A stretch of 17,186 bases of DNA from Bacteroidota bacterium. GTDB lineage: Bacteria > Bacteroidota > Bacteroidia > Flavobacteriales_F > PHOS-HE28. This document shows, piece by piece, positions 16,240 through 17,186 of this stretch (the stretch's first letter is position 1; every line of letters begins with the position of its first letter). Both the position numbers and the translations under genes were made by a program. The stretch covers positions 1 through 17,186 of the forward strand of contig JAEYYE010000212.1 of assembly GCA_023430945.1 (NCBI GenBank). The letters run 5' to 3'. The notes under the pieces are model-generated. The model saw nothing but the letters and a program-made list of their open reading frames with translations, had not been told where the DNA came from and searched no databases.

Positions 16240-17186
16240 CTACGGGAACGATCGAATTGACCGGGATCCACCGCTAACGGTGGGCGGAAGGCCCATGTTC
16301 TTCGAGGTGATAACGTCACAATGCGTTGAAGTGGTACCACGATCGGACGCAGCACCTGTACACGATCCTTCAAGCCATTCGATGCGGCCATCGCGCATGG
16401 TGCCCGTCCGGATCGATCTGTAACCATCACCGATCATCTCAACCTGCTCGACGCAGCTCAATGCGACCCGGCCCTGATCGATCGGAGCTGCGTGGAACGC
16501 GTGACAGAGTTCCTGTTGGGCCGTACGCAGGCTGGGATACACGAGCATTTGCACCAACTCCATCTCCTGCATAAGCTGGTGGGCGATCCATGACGTGACC
16601 TCGTAATTCTGCTGAAGGAAAAGCTCTGCCACCAGATCATGAAGCAACAGGATATGTTCCTGAGGGATCCGATCGCACTTCAGGATGTATTCACGCACTG
16701 CCGATCCCCATGCGTCCTTCAGCGCTGCGTTCCCGGCAAGGTCGCCATGCTTGATCATCGCTCCTACCAGCCATTTGCGATCATCGCTGAATTTCCATTC
16801 GCTACGCATCAGCTTCGATCGGTCATCCATCTTCGCCGACCGCGCCTCTGCGAAGGAACTGTTCGCGCTTCCGCAGGCTTAGAACACCGGTACACCTGCA
16901 AGATTCGCCCTGCCCACCACCTGTCTGTCCCGGGTCCTCGGGTAGCTGAATGTGACCGGATCGGAAATATCCTCACTTGCCGGATCGACCCATCGCGCGC
17001 GGTGAAGAACATCGCACTGCAATTGTTCCTGGACCAACTCCATCCTTATCGCCGGCAGCCATCCATAGGTTTCCCTGAACTTTTCGGAGATCTCCGCCGG
17101 TGTGCGTTCCTTCCATTCAAGTGACAGGAATTCACGATGTCTTCCGACCAGATCCGCGAGCGATCCAGTGGAGGTGCGCGGCGGAT
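16240..17186 (-). pseudogene. RES-domain protein gene interrupted by an in-frame TAA (5' end outside window)
   Basis: Reading leftward from 17184, one frame runs through to 16240, broken only by TAA at 16879-16881. Before the stop are LHRARW, FSYPRTRD and GRANLAGVPVF; after it are SSFAEAR, LLHDLVAELFLQQ, TSWIAHQL and MLVYPSLRT. Together these fit a RES-domain protein (FxYP, GRxNxxGxPVFY, then E, and YPS), a fold shared by NAD-degrading toxins. The stop takes the place of the conserved Tyr of PVFY, and a Glu follows 11 residues later, as expected in the family from memory. One base change (TAC or TAT to TAA) or a sequencing error explains it. The 196-codon frame from the ATG at 16830 is the downstream half, not an independent gene. 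The gene is incomplete at the window edge. Family assignment is by motif only. Confidence 0.7.

Noticed and set aside
16879..16881. Recoding of TAA as an amino acid in the RES gene
   Set aside because: TAA serves as a normal stop at 5429-5431 and is not used for selenocysteine or pyrrolysine; mutation or sequencing error is simpler.
16639..17124. Rightward 161-codon open frame
   Set aside because: It lies antisense to the RES-domain reading, which shows coherent family motifs; the translation has no recognisable pattern.

Overview
The window is about 17.2 kb of moderately GC-rich bacterial DNA that is almost fully coding. No rRNA, tRNA, CRISPR array, insertion sequence or phage gene was seen, and no gene-free stretch exceeds about 300 bp. 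Weak Shine-Dalgarno signals at most starts, a 2-aminomuconate-deaminase-like RidA protein and a Kv-beta-like aldo/keto reductase suggest Bacteroidota, perhaps a GC-rich relative of Flavobacteriales. That placement is inference and only moderately secure. The tetramer GATC is strikingly frequent, at roughly five to six times random expectation where counted.

Layout. (1) An aldo/keto reductase (-) diverges from a RidA-family protein (+), with a 15-bp perfect palindrome between them. (2) A rightward run follows: a disordered hydrophilic protein, a short-chain dehydrogenase and a type IB topoisomerase, the last two separated by 2 nt. (3) A leftward unknown gene converges on the topoisomerase with stop codons back to back. 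(4) A second disordered protein overlaps a Cys-rich four-helix copper-storage-like gene by ATGA, followed by a DUF892/YciF ferritin-like gene and a strong hairpin. (5) A leftward group reads, from right to left, an overlooked 45-aa ORF, Ku, LigD (ATGA overlap with Ku), a DUF2383/PA2169-type helical protein and an unknown protein (paralogue A). (6) A lone AsmA/DUF748-like membrane-anchored protein runs rightward and ends in an 18-bp hairpin shared with a convergent gene. (7) A leftward block contains, from right to left, a broken RES-domain gene, paralogue B of the unknown family, a fused trehalose-6-phosphate synthase/phosphatase and a Gly/Thr-rich single-membrane-span protein.

The genes read as a stress-survival island: end joining of DNA breaks (Ku, LigD), DNA relaxation (TopIB), reactive-metabolite clean-up (RidA, AKR, SDR), metal or oxidative stress proteins (Csp-like, DUF892, DUF2383), an osmoprotectant enzyme (TPS/TPP) and disordered hydrophilic proteins. 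No regulator or sigma factor lies in the window, so coordinated control is inferred only from co-location.

The most novel points are: an RES-domain gene cut by a TAA exactly where the conserved tyrosine should be; a tiny ORF coupled to Ku; a two-member unknown family ending in LYGLALxGxGSYLIE; and two hydrophilic proteins sharing spaced YM-x-R-x-R and DQAS motifs.
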